From an uncultured Alphaproteobacteria bacterium (GTDB lineage Bacteria > Pseudomonadota > Alphaproteobacteria > Rhizobiales > Ancalomicrobiaceae), in assembly GCA_937864925.1 (NCBI GenBank), contig CALMFH010000282.1, positions 1 to 42,604 on the forward strand: a DNA stretch of 42,604 bases. The letters run 5' to 3'. Of this stretch, positions 1 to 7,513 are shown one piece after another (position 1 is the stretch's first letter; each line of letters opens with the position of its first letter). The notes beneath the pieces were generated by a model, which saw only the letters and a list, made by a program, of their open reading frames with translations, ran no database searches and was not told where the DNA came from. Position numbers and translations under genes: made by a program.

Positions 1-296
1 AGGTCTTCACCCGCCGCGGCCGGGTCAACCTCAAGAACGCCCGCCACGCCGACGACCCGCGACCGCTCGACGAACTCTCCGACTGCCCGGCGGCGCGCGA
101 CTGGTCGCGGGCCTACCTGCATCATCTGGTCAGGACCGGTGAGGCGCTCGGCGCCATGCTGCTCACCTGGGTCAACCTCGCCTACTACCAGTCGCTGATG
201 GCCGGGGCGCGGGCGGCGATCGAGGCGGGGCGCTACGCCGATTACAAGGTCGAGGTCGAAGCGGGCTGGGCGGCCGGCGACATCGAGGCGATGTGA
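1..296 (+). CDS. tgt: Queuine tRNA-ribosyltransferase, C-terminal part (partial)
   Basis: This is the 3' end of a gene cut by the window edge, read in the frame beginning at base 3. Tgt exchanges guanine-34 of tRNAs with GUN anticodons for the queuosine precursor preQ1. The visible tail has the family's closing pattern: a GRVNLKNARHADD stretch, then SRAYLHHLVRTGE and MLLTWVNLAYYQSLM, which matches the conserved zinc-site histidine and terminal helices of bacterial Tgt. The catalytic aspartates lie upstream, outside the window. The last residues (AAGDIEAM) form a short polar tail. A second queuosine gene, queF, lies near the other end of the window but is not in an operon with this one. The family call is secure; the start is not visible. 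Confidence 0.93.
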   Translation, partial: VFTRRGRVNLKNARHADDPRPLDELSDCPAARDWSRAYLHHLVRTGEALGAMLLTWVNLAYYQSLMAGARAAIEAGRYADYKVEVEAGWAAGDIEAM

Positions 297-400
297 GGCG
301 GGATCGGCCGCGACCCTGATCCACCTAGACCGATATGGCGACCGCCGCCGCGCATGATAGGCTCTCCGGGTCTCGCACTCCCGCGTCCCCGGAGGCCGCC

Positions 401-790
401 ATGCTCGACCACATCGGTGTTCCCGTTCGTGACCTCGCTCGCTCCAAGGCCTTCTACGAAAAAGCGCTCGAGCCGCTCGGCTACGGTGTGGTGATGGAGC
501 TCGACCCGTCGGTGACCAACGGCGCCGGTTTCGTCGGCTTCGGGCGGCCGGGCAAGCCGCAGTTCTGGATCACCACCGGCAAGCCGTTGACCGGGGTGCT
601 GCATGTCGCCTTCCGCTCGCTCGACCGGGCCGGGGTGGCGGCGTTCCACGCCGCGGCGCTCGCCGCCGGGGCCAGCGACAACGGCGGTCCAGGCTTGCGG
701 CCGCACTATCACCCGAACTACTACGGCGCCTTCGTCCTCGATCCGGACGGCCACAACGTCGAAGCCGTCTGTCACGAGGCGGAGGACTGA
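401..790 (+). CDS. VOC-family (glyoxalase/dioxygenase superfamily) protein
   Basis: This encodes a 129-residue single-domain protein of the vicinal oxygen chelate fold. It opens with MLDHIGVPVRDLARSKAFYEKAL, the usual first beta strand and helix with a possible metal-ligand histidine at residue 4. It ends with FVLDPDGHNVEAV, the closing strand with the DPDGHNVE signature. The ATG at 401 was chosen because a GGAGG sequence lies 5 bases upstream and the homologous fold begins there; an earlier in-frame ATG at 335 would add an unstructured 22-residue leader. Members of this group are often annotated as glyoxalase or bleomycin-resistance-like, but the substrate cannot be read from sequence. It lies between tgt and azlC on the same strand without an obvious functional link. 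Confidence 0.88.
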   Translation: MLDHIGVPVRDLARSKAFYEKALEPLGYGVVMELDPSVTNGAGFVGFGRPGKPQFWITTGKPLTGVLHVAFRSLDRAGVAAFHAAALAAGASDNGGPGLRPHYHPNYYGAFVLDPDGHNVEAVCHEAED

Positions 791-893
791 GCCGGTCTTC
801 GGCCGTCGTCCGCCGCAGGGTGACGACGCCCCGGACGCTCTCGAAGGGGGAGGGCGGACGGGGCGGAAATCCCATCGTCCCCCCGTGTCCGAG

Positions 894-1694
894 ATGACGC
901 TGCCAGCCGAATTCCCGTCCGAACGTTCGTCCGCCCGCTGGTTCGTCGCCGGCATGGGCGCGTTCTTCTCGTTGCCGGCCTTCATCCTGATGGCGGCCTT
1001 CACCGGCTTCGGCGGCCTCGCCCATGCGAGCGGGGTCACGCTGGCGCAGTCGGTGGCGATGTCGGGGCTGATCTGGGCGCTGCCGTCGATGGTGGTGTTG
1101 GTCGGGGCGATCAAGGCGGGGACGCCGCTGCTCGCCACGGCGATCGCGGTGTCTCTGTCGGCGGTGCGGTTGATGCCGATGACCATGGCGCTGATCCCGA
1201 TCGTGCGCGACGAGAAGACGCCGAAGTGGCTGCTCTACTGGATCTCGCACTTCATCGCGGTGACCGCCTGGGTCTTCGGCATGACGAAGTTGCCGGATCT
1301 GCCGCGACGGGCGCGGGCGCCCTATTTCGCCGGGTTCTGCATGACGCTGACCACGGTCAACATGGGTGTGACCGCGGTGTCGTGGCTCGCGAGCGCGGCG
1401 CTGCCGCCGGTCGCGGCGGTGGCGCTGGTGCTGCTGACACCGCTCTACTTCATCCTGTCCTTGTGGCGGGCGGCGGAGCGGGCGCCGACCGACCGCATGG
1501 CGCTGGTGATCGGCATGGCGGTGACGCCGGTGGCGCATCACCTGTCGCCACAGTTCACCCTGCTCGCCACCGGTCTCGTCGGCGGCACGACCGCCTTCAT
1601 CCTCGGCCGGGCGCTCGACCGGCGGCGGACGGCGGGTGCGGCGACGAACGCGGCAGCCGATCTTTCGGCCGATCTCGGTGGGGAGGGGCGATGA
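894..1694 (+). CDS. AzlC-family branched-chain amino acid permease subunit
   Basis: This 266-residue integral membrane protein belongs to the AzlC family, the large subunit of a two-component exporter of branched-chain or related amino acids. It shows a succession of hydrophobic segments. The first, with FILMAAFTGFGGLAHASG, and the following LSAVRLMPMTMALIP match the conserved AzlC regions. The C-terminal 30 residues are hydrophilic. The stop codon overlaps the ATG of the next gene (ATGA), so the two subunits are translationally coupled as in azlCD operons generally. No strong Shine-Dalgarno precedes the ATG at 894, and an in-frame GTG at 885 is an equally possible start. The transported substrate is not known from sequence alone. 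Confidence 0.88.
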   Translation: MTLPAEFPSERSSARWFVAGMGAFFSLPAFILMAAFTGFGGLAHASGVTLAQSVAMSGLIWALPSMVVLVGAIKAGTPLLATAIAVSLSAVRLMPMTMALIPIVRDEKTPKWLLYWISHFIAVTAWVFGMTKLPDLPRRARAPYFAGFCMTLTTVNMGVTAVSWLASAALPPVAAVALVLLTPLYFILSLWRAAERAPTDRMALVIGMAVTPVAHHLSPQFTLLATGLVGGTTAFILGRALDRRRTAGAATNAAADLSADLGGEGR

Positions 1695-2050
1695 GCGGGC
1701 TCTCGTTCACCGCGATCGACGCCTGGTGGTGGCCGTGGGTGTTCATCCTCGTCGCCGGCTGGCTCGCCAACGACATGTGGCGTTTCCTCGGCGTCGCCTT
1801 CTCGGGGCGGTTGACCGAGGCGAGCCCGATCTTCACCTACGTCAAGGCGGTGGCGACGGCGCTGGTCGCCGGGGTGATCGCGCAACTGATCCTCTATCCG
1901 ACCGGGGATCTGGCGGCGACGAGCCCGTGGCTCAGGCTGGCCTCTCCGGCGATCGGCTTCGCCGCGTTCCGCCTGGCGCGTCAGCACATCTTCGTCGGAG
2001 TCGCCGCGGCGGAGGCCGCCTTCGTCCTCGGCTGGTGGGCGGGGGTCTGA
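1691..2050 (+). CDS. AzlD-family transporter small subunit
   Basis: This 119-residue hydrophobic protein has about four predicted membrane segments: WVFILVAGWLAND, AVATALVAGVIAQLIL, LASPAIGFAAFRLA and VGVAAAEAAFVLGWW. That size and topology are typical of AzlD, the small partner that completes AzlC exporters. Its ATG overlaps the azlC stop codon by four bases, and the end of azlC supplies a GGGAGGGG ribosome-binding sequence. This is strong evidence for co-translation and a shared complex. Downstream come two hairpins in the space shared with the convergent GlsB-like gene, so the operon probably ends here. Confidence 0.86.
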   Translation: MSGLSFTAIDAWWWPWVFILVAGWLANDMWRFLGVAFSGRLTEASPIFTYVKAVATALVAGVIAQLILYPTGDLAATSPWLRLASPAIGFAAFRLARQHIFVGVAAAEAAFVLGWWAGV

Positions 2051-2056
2051 TACCGA

Positions 2057-2093
2057 GTTCACGAAGTTTCGACCTGTTTGAAACTTCGTGAAC
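2057..2093. terminator. Perfect 14-bp stem hairpin after azlD
   Basis: GTTCACGAAGTTTC (2057-2070) is the exact reverse complement of GAAACTTCGTGAAC (2080-2093), with a 9-base spacer. It starts 7 bases after the azlD stop and lies between convergent genes, so a bidirectional termination role is likely, although no clear T-tract follows. The arms also resemble those of the 57-bp palindromic element 28 bases downstream. Confidence 0.6.
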
Positions 2094-2120
2094 GAAGGCG
2101 AGCCCGAACGGGCGCCGGGC

Positions 2121-2177
2121 GGTCGGGCCGTAACGCTCATGGAGTTCGGACGAGTCCGAATTTCATGAGCCCAGTAT
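2121..2177. repeat. 57-bp palindromic intergenic element, copy 1
   Basis: This copy matches 24313-24369 at 55 of 57 positions in the same orientation. Its core is an inverted repeat, with arms at 2136-2151 and 2154-2169 around a central GA, flanked by GTCGGGCCGTAACG on the left and CCCAGTAT on the right. The two differences from copy 2 are at 2142 and 2144; both replace A with G opposite U, so the hairpin in a plus-strand RNA is kept by G-U pairs. It lies between the convergent azlD and GlsB-like genes. Confidence 0.85.
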
Positions 2178-2258
2178 GACGCGATGATCCGATCGGTTCG
2201 TGCCGCTCCGGCCGACAGGGTCCGGCGCCGCTGCGGATCGGCGCTCGCAGCGTGAGGC

Positions 2259-2516
2259 TCAGCGCTGTAGCCGGGGGATCAACGACAGCACCACCAGGAC
2301 GATGACCGCGCCGACGGCGGCGCGGAGGATCTCGCCGATCAGGTCGTGGCCGAGGAAGAAGCCGAGGCGCGGCAGGACGAAACCGGCGACGGCGGCGCCG
2401 ACGATGCCGAGCACCGTGTTGGCGACGAAACCGAAGCCGCCGCCGCGCACCAGAAGGCCGGCGAGCCAGCCGGCGACGGCGCCGACGATCACCCAGACGA
2501 TCAGACCGTACAACAT
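2259..2516 (-). CDS. GlsB/YeaQ/YmgE-family membrane protein
   Basis: This small integral membrane protein of 85 residues belongs to the transglycosylase-associated/GlsB (YeaQ, YmgE) family. It has three hydrophobic helices: residues about 2-22 (LYGLIVWVIVGAVAGWLAG), 29-50 (GFVANTVLGIVGAAVAGFVLP) and 60-80. The GG(G)FGFVANTVLGIVGA loop-helix is the family signature. An AGGAG sequence lies 8 to 12 bases before the start. Family members are linked to general or acid stress, but the biochemical role is unclear. It lies 31 bases downstream of the HIT-family gene on the same strand, so co-transcription is plausible. Convergent azlD lies on the other side, separated by two hairpins. Confidence 0.88.
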   Translation of the reverse strand: MLYGLIVWVIVGAVAGWLAGLLVRGGGFGFVANTVLGIVGAAVAGFVLPRLGFFLGHDLIGEILRAAVGAVIVLVVLSLIPRLQR

Positions 2517-2547
2517 GGCGGCTTCTCCTAGTCGGGGGCAGGCGGAC

Positions 2548-2973
2548 TCAGGCGAGCGCGGCGCGGATCTTCTCGGCGTGAGCAGCGAGCACCTTCTGGT
2601 CGGCGAAGGGGCGGGGCAGGCGGCGGACGGAGTCGGCCATCTGGCGCGGCATGACGTGGACATGGAGGTGGAAGACCTCTTGGCCACCGGCCTTCTCGGA
2701 GAACTGCTGAATGGTGATGCCGTCGGCGAGAAAGGCCTTCTTCGCCGCGATCGCCACCTTCTGCACCGTGGCGGCGACGGCGGCGAGATCGGCCGCGCGA
2801 ACGTCGAGGATGTTGCGTGCCTTGGCCTTGGGGATGACCAGCACATGGCCGTCGACCGCCGGCATGACGTCCATGAAGGCGAGGGTGGCGGCGTCCTCGT
2901 AGACGACATGAGCGGGGATCTCGCCGCGCAGGATCTTGGCGAAGACGTTCGAGTCGTCGTAGTCGGGGGTCAT
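2548..2973 (-). CDS. HIT-family (histidine triad) nucleotide hydrolase
   Basis: This 141-residue cytoplasmic protein has the histidine-triad motif HLHVHV at residues 102-107, preceded by GGQEVFH. The N-terminal CDNVFAKI-like start (SNVFAKILRGEIP) and DGHVLVIPK around residue 41 are typical of the HINT/Hit branch. These enzymes hydrolyse or transfer nucleoside phosphoramidates or dinucleotides through the central histidine. No N-terminal zinc cysteine is present in the usual place. The order HIT, then the GlsB-like gene, with a 31-base gap suggests a two-gene transcript. The exact substrate is not determinable. Confidence 0.93.
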   Translation of the reverse strand: MTPDYDDSNVFAKILRGEIPAHVVYEDAATLAFMDVMPAVDGHVLVIPKAKARNILDVRAADLAAVAATVQKVAIAAKKAFLADGITIQQFSEKAGGQEVFHLHVHVMPRQMADSVRRLPRPFADQKVLAAHAEKIRAALA

Positions 2974-3212
2974 GGATGGGCCTCTCGTCGGTTCTGCCGA
3001 TGCGCGACTTTGGGTCGGCGGCGACGGTGGGTCAAGCCGGGGTGACGCGGGGGAGGGCGATCGCTCGAAGAGGTTCGGTGCGCCGGAGACCTGCCGATGC
3101 CGCCATCTTCCTTCCCGCGCAAGGGGAGAAGGGGGTCCCCCGGGGCGAGACTCGTCTCACCGAGACGCATCGGAGGTTTCGAGCGTGTGCCCTGCGATGC
3201 GGGGGGGCGGCG

Positions 3213-4430
3213 TCAGCGGGTCGGCCGGTCGCCGTAGGGCGAGCCGGCGAGGAGCTCGGCATCGGCCTCGGCGACGGCCTCGCGCTCTTCGGCGAGGAAG
3301 TGGTCGACGGCGGTGCGGAAGCCGGGATCGCGGACGAGATGGGCCGAACGGGTCGCGACCGGCAGATAACCGCGCGCCAGCTTGTGTTCCCCCTGGGCGC
3401 CGGCCTCGACGCGGGCGAGCCCGTGAGCGATGGCCCAGTCGATCGCCCGGTGATAGCAGACCTCGAAATGCAGGAACGGTCGATCCTCGACGGTGCCCCA
3501 CCAGCGACCGTAGAGAGCGTCGGCGCCGATGAAGTTGAGCGCTCCGCCGATGCGGCGGCCGTGGCGCTTCGCCATCACCAGCAGCACCCGGTCGGCCATG
3601 GTGGCGCCGATTCGATCGAAGAAATCGCGAGTGAGATAGGGCCGGCCCCATTTGCGCGAGCCGGTGTCCATGTAGAAGGCGAAGAAGGCGTCCCAGTCGG
3701 CGGTGGTGATGTCGCGCCCGGTCAGCGTCTCGATCTCGATGCCGCCCTCCATCGCTTCGCGGCGTTCGCGGGCGAGCTGCTTGCGTTTGCGCCCGAGCAG
3801 TGTCGCCAGGAAGTCGTCGTAGTCGCGGTAGCCGCGGTTCGGCCAGTGATACTGGCGATCGATGCGACTCGACCAACCGGCGGCGGCGAAGGCGGCGGCA
3901 TCGTCGGGGCCGAGGAAGGTGGCGTGGGCGGAGGAGAGGCCGGCGGTCTCGCACAGCGCCTCGAGCCCGGCGATCGACATCCGTCGCCGCGCCACGCACG
4001 CGGCTTCGTCGCCGCGACCGACGAGCAGCCGCGGGCCGGTCACCGGGTTGAACGGCACCGCCACCTGGAGCTTTGGATAGTAGCGTCCGCCGGCGCGCTC
4101 ATAGGCGCGAGCCCAGGAATGATCGAAGACGTATTCGCCCTGCGAATGGGTCTTCACATAGGCCGGGACGATCGCCGCGGGGCGCGCGTCGGGTCCGTCG
4201 ACGACGATGTGGCGGGGGTGCCAGCCGGTTTCCGGCGCGGCCGAACCGGAGGCTTCGAGGGCGGCGAAGAAATCATGGGCGAGGAGCGGATCGGGGCGCT
4301 CGGCAGTGCCGGCGGCGCAGTGGTCCCAGTCGGCGCGGTCGATCTCGGCGACGCCGGCGACGACCCGAATCGCCACCTCTTCGCCCTCACTTCGCCGATC
4401 ACCCATGCCGTCGCCGCTCCGTCGCTCCAT
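3213..4430 (-). CDS. DUF482/COG3146 GNAT-fold acyltransferase-like protein
   Basis: This encodes a protein of about 405 residues in the peptidogalycan-biosynthesis-like DUF482 family, whose GNAT fold resembles FemAB aminoacyltransferases. Recognisable stretches are the N-terminal WHPRHIVV and AAIVPAYVKTHSQGEYVFDHSWA. The middle has KRKQLARERREA. Near the C terminus, HFEVCYHRAIDWAIAHGLARVEAGAQGEHKLARGY contains the glutamate and GEHK region typical of the family. The function is unproven; a role in transferring amino acids or acyl groups to envelope precursors is often suggested. The start is uncertain: the first ATG at 4430 has no clear ribosome-binding site, while an in-frame ATG at 4406 has a GGAG about 10 bases upstream. 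The gene stands alone, with 239 and 132 bases of noncoding DNA on its sides. Confidence 0.87.
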   Translation of the reverse strand: MERRSGDGMGDRRSEGEEVAIRVVAGVAEIDRADWDHCAAGTAERPDPLLAHDFFAALEASGSAAPETGWHPRHIVVDGPDARPAAIVPAYVKTHSQGEYVFDHSWARAYERAGGRYYPKLQVAVPFNPVTGPRLLVGRGDEAACVARRRMSIAGLEALCETAGLSSAHATFLGPDDAAAFAAAGWSSRIDRQYHWPNRGYRDYDDFLATLLGRKRKQLARERREAMEGGIEIETLTGRDITTADWDAFFAFYMDTGSRKWGRPYLTRDFFDRIGATMADRVLLVMAKRHGRRIGGALNFIGADALYGRWWGTVEDRPFLHFEVCYHRAIDWAIAHGLARVEAGAQGEHKLARGYLPVATRSAHLVRDPGFRTAVDHFLAEEREAVAEADAELLAGSPYGDRPTR

Positions 4431-4562
4431 CCCGGGGTGAGAATAGGGGCCGCGACGGCGATCGCCAGCCCTTCCGGTCCCATCAGGGTCCTCGGAAACA
4501 CGGAGACCGGCCGCTCGAAGGAGGGCCGGTCTCCGGTTCCGTTCATCGGGGCCGTCGCGGCG

Positions 4563-4868
4563 TCAGCGGCAGAGGCGGCGGACGTGGCGATCGCCCCAGC
4601 TGTCGTACCAGACCTCACGCCAGCAGCGACGCGGTACCACCACCTCTTCCTCGTCGTAGACGCGCACCGGGCGGCTGCGGACGACGTAGGTCTCGGGTTG
4701 CGGCTGTGCCAGGGCGCCGCCGAGCAGCAGGCCGCCGACGAGGCCGGCGGCACCGGCGGCGACCGCGGCGCCGGGGTCGCCGGCGCGGGCCGGCGCGGTG
4801 GTGGCGAGGGTCGAGACCGCGAGGGTGGCGACGGTGGCGGCCACGAGGGCGAACTTCTTGGCGAACAT
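4563..4868 (-). CDS. Small secreted protein with glycine-rich segment
   Basis: This encodes a 101-residue protein that I do not assign to a characterised family. It has a classical Sec signal peptide (MFAKKFALVAATVATLAVSTLATTAPARAG) with a likely cleavage after ARA. A short Ala/Gly-rich hydrophobic segment follows (AAVAAGAAGLVGGLLLGGAL). The C terminus is charged, with an acidic DEEEVVVPRR patch and a CWREVWYDSWGDRHVRRLC stretch whose two cysteines could form a disulfide. An AGGTGAGAAG sequence precedes the ATG. Small proteins with this arrangement, a glycine-zipper-like helix and an aromatic basic tail, are common in Hyphomicrobiales and are probably envelope components; that is inference. 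A perfect 7-bp stem palindrome lies in the leader. Confidence 0.75.
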   Translation of the reverse strand: MFAKKFALVAATVATLAVSTLATTAPARAGDPGAAVAAGAAGLVGGLLLGGALAQPQPETYVVRSRPVRVYDEEEVVVPRRCWREVWYDSWGDRHVRRLCR

Positions 4869-4885
4869 GGGCTTCTCACCTCTGG

Positions 4886-4902
4886 CCGGACCATTGGTCC
4901 GG
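4886..4902 (-). promoter_or_regulatory. Palindrome in leader of the small secreted protein gene
   Basis: CCGGACC-ATT-GGTCCGG is a perfect 7-bp inverted repeat located 18 bases upstream of the minus-strand ATG at 4868. It could be a repressor operator or an RNA hairpin next to the ribosome-binding site. There is no direct evidence for either. Confidence 0.4.
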
Positions 4903-5090
4903 GAGCGGGACGTTCGGATTCGGCGAACGGCGATTCCTCGCCGGGATTCGAGACCTCAGTTCACCCGCCATTCGAGACGAAAACGTGGCGAGCCGAGTGC
5001 TCGGCGCCGGACCGGGGCCAGACTGCCTCGATCACGGTGAAGAATGCGTTGCCGTGCCACGTGGCGCCGGACGGGGACCGGCGGCGGGAC

Positions 5091-5855
5091 TCAGCCGCCG
5101 GTCGTGTCGGGATCGAAGCCCTCGAAGACGATCTGATCGGCATGAGCGAGCACGCGCCGGCGCATCTCCTCGTTCTTCACCGTCCAGGAGATCACCGGCA
5201 GGCCGAAGATGCGCCGCGCCACCCAGGGGCCGGGGGCGGGCAGATCGCGGACGCAGTAGGAGCCGAACTTCGGCCGGGTGCGCGGCGCGTGCAGCAGGTG
5301 GCGCAGGGCGAAGCGCTCGATGCGGGTGAAGCGGGCGTAGTAGTCGAGGTTGGTGGCGCTGTCGGCGACGATGCCGTGGGCGATCTGCGGCATGATCCGG
5401 TTCGCCGCCTCGACCACGTCGGGATCGAAGGATTTGGTGACCACCGGGCCGCGATAGTGCGCCAGCCGCTCGGCGACGCGTCGTACCAGACGGTCGTCGG
5501 GGCGGCGGGGGAACTCGCTCTTCAGCTCGAGGCAGAGCCCGACGTGGCCGTCGACCAGCGCCAGGAGATCGTCGAGCGAGGGGATGCGATCCTCGGTGCC
5601 GACGATCGGAATGGCGCGCAGCTCGGCCATGGTGCGGCGGTCGACCCGACCGGTGGCCGTGGTCAGCCGGTCGAGCGTGTCGTCGTGGAAGACGACGATG
5701 TCCTCGTCGGCCGAGAGCAGCAGATCGACTTCGATGTTGTAGCCCTTCGCCACCGCGCGGGCGGCGGCACCGAGAGTGTTCTCGATCACGCCGGCGGCGG
5801 CATCGTGCAGGCCGCGGTGAGCGATCGGGCGGGCGGTGAGCCAGGAGATGTCCAT
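5091..5855 (-). CDS. Glycerophosphodiester phosphodiesterase-family protein
   Basis: This 254-residue GDPD-type TIM-barrel enzyme would cleave glycerophosphodiesters to glycerol-3-phosphate and an alcohol. The catalytic and metal residues are in place: HRG at residues 13-15, ENT at 26-28, E42 and D44 in the IEVDLLLS strand, and HD at 57-58 in VVFHDDTLDRLT. A later conserved LELK is also seen. No signal peptide is evident, so a cytoplasmic location is likely. The start lies 21 bases after the stop of the RidA-like gene on the same strand, implying a two-gene operon. The actual substrate could be glycerophosphocholine or another phosphodiester. Confidence 0.92.
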   Translation of the reverse strand: MDISWLTARPIAHRGLHDAAAGVIENTLGAAARAVAKGYNIEVDLLLSADEDIVVFHDDTLDRLTTATGRVDRRTMAELRAIPIVGTEDRIPSLDDLLALVDGHVGLCLELKSEFPRRPDDRLVRRVAERLAHYRGPVVTKSFDPDVVEAANRIMPQIAHGIVADSATNLDYYARFTRIERFALRHLLHAPRTRPKFGSYCVRDLPAPGPWVARRIFGLPVISWTVKNEEMRRRVLAHADQIVFEGFDPDTTGG

Positions 5856-5876
5856 GTCGTGTCGAGCCTCGTGGCG

Positions 5877-6338
5877 TCAGGCGACTTCGAAGATGCCTTC
5901 GACCTCGACGGCGACGCCGAAGGGCAGGCCGGCGACGCCCATCGCCGAGCGTGAATGCCGGCCGCGATCGCCGAAGACCTCGACCATCAGGTCGGAGGCA
6001 CCGTTGACCACCTTGGGATGGTCGGTGAAGTCGAGGGTCGAGTTGACGAACCCGGTGAGTTTGACGACGCGGACGAGCTTCTCGAGGTCGCCGATCGCTG
6101 CCTTGACCTGGGCGATCAGGTTGATCGCGCAGAGTCGGGCGGCGGCGCGGCCGGTTTCGAGATCGGTGTCGAGCCCGAGCTTGCCGACGAACTCGATACC
6201 CTTCGGGCCGACCGGGATCTGACCGGAGACGAAGACGAGATTACCGGTGCGGACGAAGGGCACGTAGTTGGCGGCCGGCGCCGCCGGGGTCGGCAGAGTG
6301 ATGCCGAGGTCGGTCAGGCGGGATTCGGCGGTGCTCAT
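5877..6338 (-). CDS. RidA/YjgF-family protein
   Basis: This 153-residue member of the Rid superfamily belongs to the longer subgroup common in alphaproteobacteria. Founding members hydrolyse reactive enamine/imine intermediates from amino-acid metabolism. Family features are GNLVFVSGQIPVGPKG near residues 32-47, the ETGRAAARLCAINLIAQVKAAIGDLEKLVRVVKLTGFVNS helix-strand region, and RSAMGVAGLPFGVAVEVEGIFE at the end. The arginine in RSAMGV is at the position of the substrate carboxylate-binding arginine. The ATG at 6338 was chosen over the longer frame because the fold starts there and a GGAG lies upstream. It is the first gene of a probable operon with the GDPD gene, and its promoter must lie in the 220-base space shared with divergent eipB. 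Confidence 0.9.
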   Translation of the reverse strand: MSTAESRLTDLGITLPTPAAPAANYVPFVRTGNLVFVSGQIPVGPKGIEFVGKLGLDTDLETGRAAARLCAINLIAQVKAAIGDLEKLVRVVKLTGFVNSTLDFTDHPKVVNGASDLMVEVFGDRGRHSRSAMGVAGLPFGVAVEVEGIFEVA

Positions 6339-6558
6339 GGGGGCGGCTCCGAAATCGGTGGCGGCGGCCGGGACGGCACGGCGCGCGGTCACCCTTCATG
6401 TCCGAAATCGGCGGAGCCGGCAATCGGCGGCGTGGTGCAGCAGGGTGGCGCCGGGCGGGGCCGGTCGATTGAAATCGCCGGCGAACCGGTCCAAGAGTGG
6501 ACGAAGGAAGCGGGGCGGTGCAACGAGGGCGGTGTGTCCCCCGGCAGAGAGGTCTCGG

Positions 6559-7422
6559 ATGATCGATCGGGTGTCTAACGGGCTTCTCGCGGCGGTGGCG
6601 GTGCTCGCCACCGGCTTCGCCGATCCGCGTCCGGTCGCGGCGACGCCGGCGGACACGCTGCGTGGGCTGGCGCCGCATCGCGCGGTCTACGAGATGAGCC
6701 TCGCCCGCCGCGGTGATCGCTCCGACGTGCTCGAAGTCACCGGCCGCCTGGTCTACGAGTTCTCCGGCACCCCCTGCGACGGTTTCTCCTCGCGCTTCCG
6801 ACTGGTGACGCGGGTGACCAATACCGACGGTGCGGCGCGGGTCACCGACATGCGCACCACCTCTTTCGAGGACGTGCGGGCCGGCAGCTTCGATTTCGTC
6901 AATCAGAACCTCGTCGACGGACGCACGATCGAGGACACCAAGGGCGTCGCCCACCATGAGGGCGATGCCACGCGGGTGAAGATCGTCGGCCGGGTCGGCG
7001 GAGCGATCGATCTGCCGGCGCCGGTGCGTTTCCCGACCGAGCACATGGTCGACCTGCTGGAGGCGGCGCGGGCCGGCCGGTCGGTGGCCGAGATCGATCT
7101 CTTCGACGGCTCCGACGCCGGCAAGAAGGTGTTCCGCACCACCGTGGTGATCGGCCGCGAGCAGACCGGTGTCGACGACACCACCGGCGAGGCGGCGGCG
7201 GCGTCGCAGCCCGGACTGACCGCGGGGCACCGGCGCTGGACGGTCGACATCTCCTATTTCGATCGCGCCAAGACGGACAACGACGCGTTGCCCGACTATC
7301 AACTCGGATTCCTGCTCTACGAGAACGGCGTGTCGCGCCGTCTTCGGCTCGACTACGGCGATTTCACCCTCGCCGGAACCCTGTCGAGCCTCGAGACCTT
7401 GCCGGCGGGGGAATGCCGATGA
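6559..7422 (+). CDS. eipB: EipB-family (DUF1849) periplasmic envelope-integrity protein
   Basis: This encodes a 287-residue secreted protein. An N-terminal hydrophobic segment with a cleavage-like PVAATPA site precedes LAPHRAVYEMSLAR, the conserved opening of DUF1849. VTGRLVYEFSGTPCDGF, FRLVTRVTN and QLGFLLYENGV are also family-typical. Cysteines at residues 73 and 286 correspond to the disulfide pair described for Brucella EipB, a beta-spiral periplasmic protein needed for cell-envelope integrity. The ATG at 6559 gives a plausible signal peptide, although the Shine-Dalgarno (AGAGAGG, 6546-6552) is modest. It is divergent from the ridA-like gene and followed by a small secreted-protein gene 91 bases on. 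The family assignment rests on motif recognition and is fairly sure. Confidence 0.85.
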   Translation: MIDRVSNGLLAAVAVLATGFADPRPVAATPADTLRGLAPHRAVYEMSLARRGDRSDVLEVTGRLVYEFSGTPCDGFSSRFRLVTRVTNTDGAARVTDMRTTSFEDVRAGSFDFVNQNLVDGRTIEDTKGVAHHEGDATRVKIVGRVGGAIDLPAPVRFPTEHMVDLLEAARAGRSVAEIDLFDGSDAGKKVFRTTVVIGREQTGVDDTTGEAAAASQPGLTAGHRRWTVDISYFDRAKTDNDALPDYQLGFLLYENGVSRRLRLDYGDFTLAGTLSSLETLPAGECR

Positions 7423-7513
7423 CGATGCCATCGTGTTCGACCGCGGCCGTCGCCGCGACACGGTCGAAGTCGACACCGCAGATGGGCGGATCGCAGGATT
7501 TTCGGAGGGACCG

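Noticed and set aside
335-400. ATG at 335 as start of the VOC protein
   Set aside because: The extra 22 residues have no family counterpart and the GGAGG before 401 supports the later start.
3108-3132. CTTCCTTCCCGCGCAAGGGGAGAAGG, resembling a degenerate palindromic intergenic repeat
   Set aside because: The arms match poorly and no second copy was seen in the window, so a repeat call cannot be supported.
2976-5954. A long plus-strand open frame of about 990 codons opposite the GNAT, GDPD and small secreted genes
   Set aside because: It is antisense to several well-recognised genes, has no recognisable domain, and its composition is that of a high-GC shadow frame.
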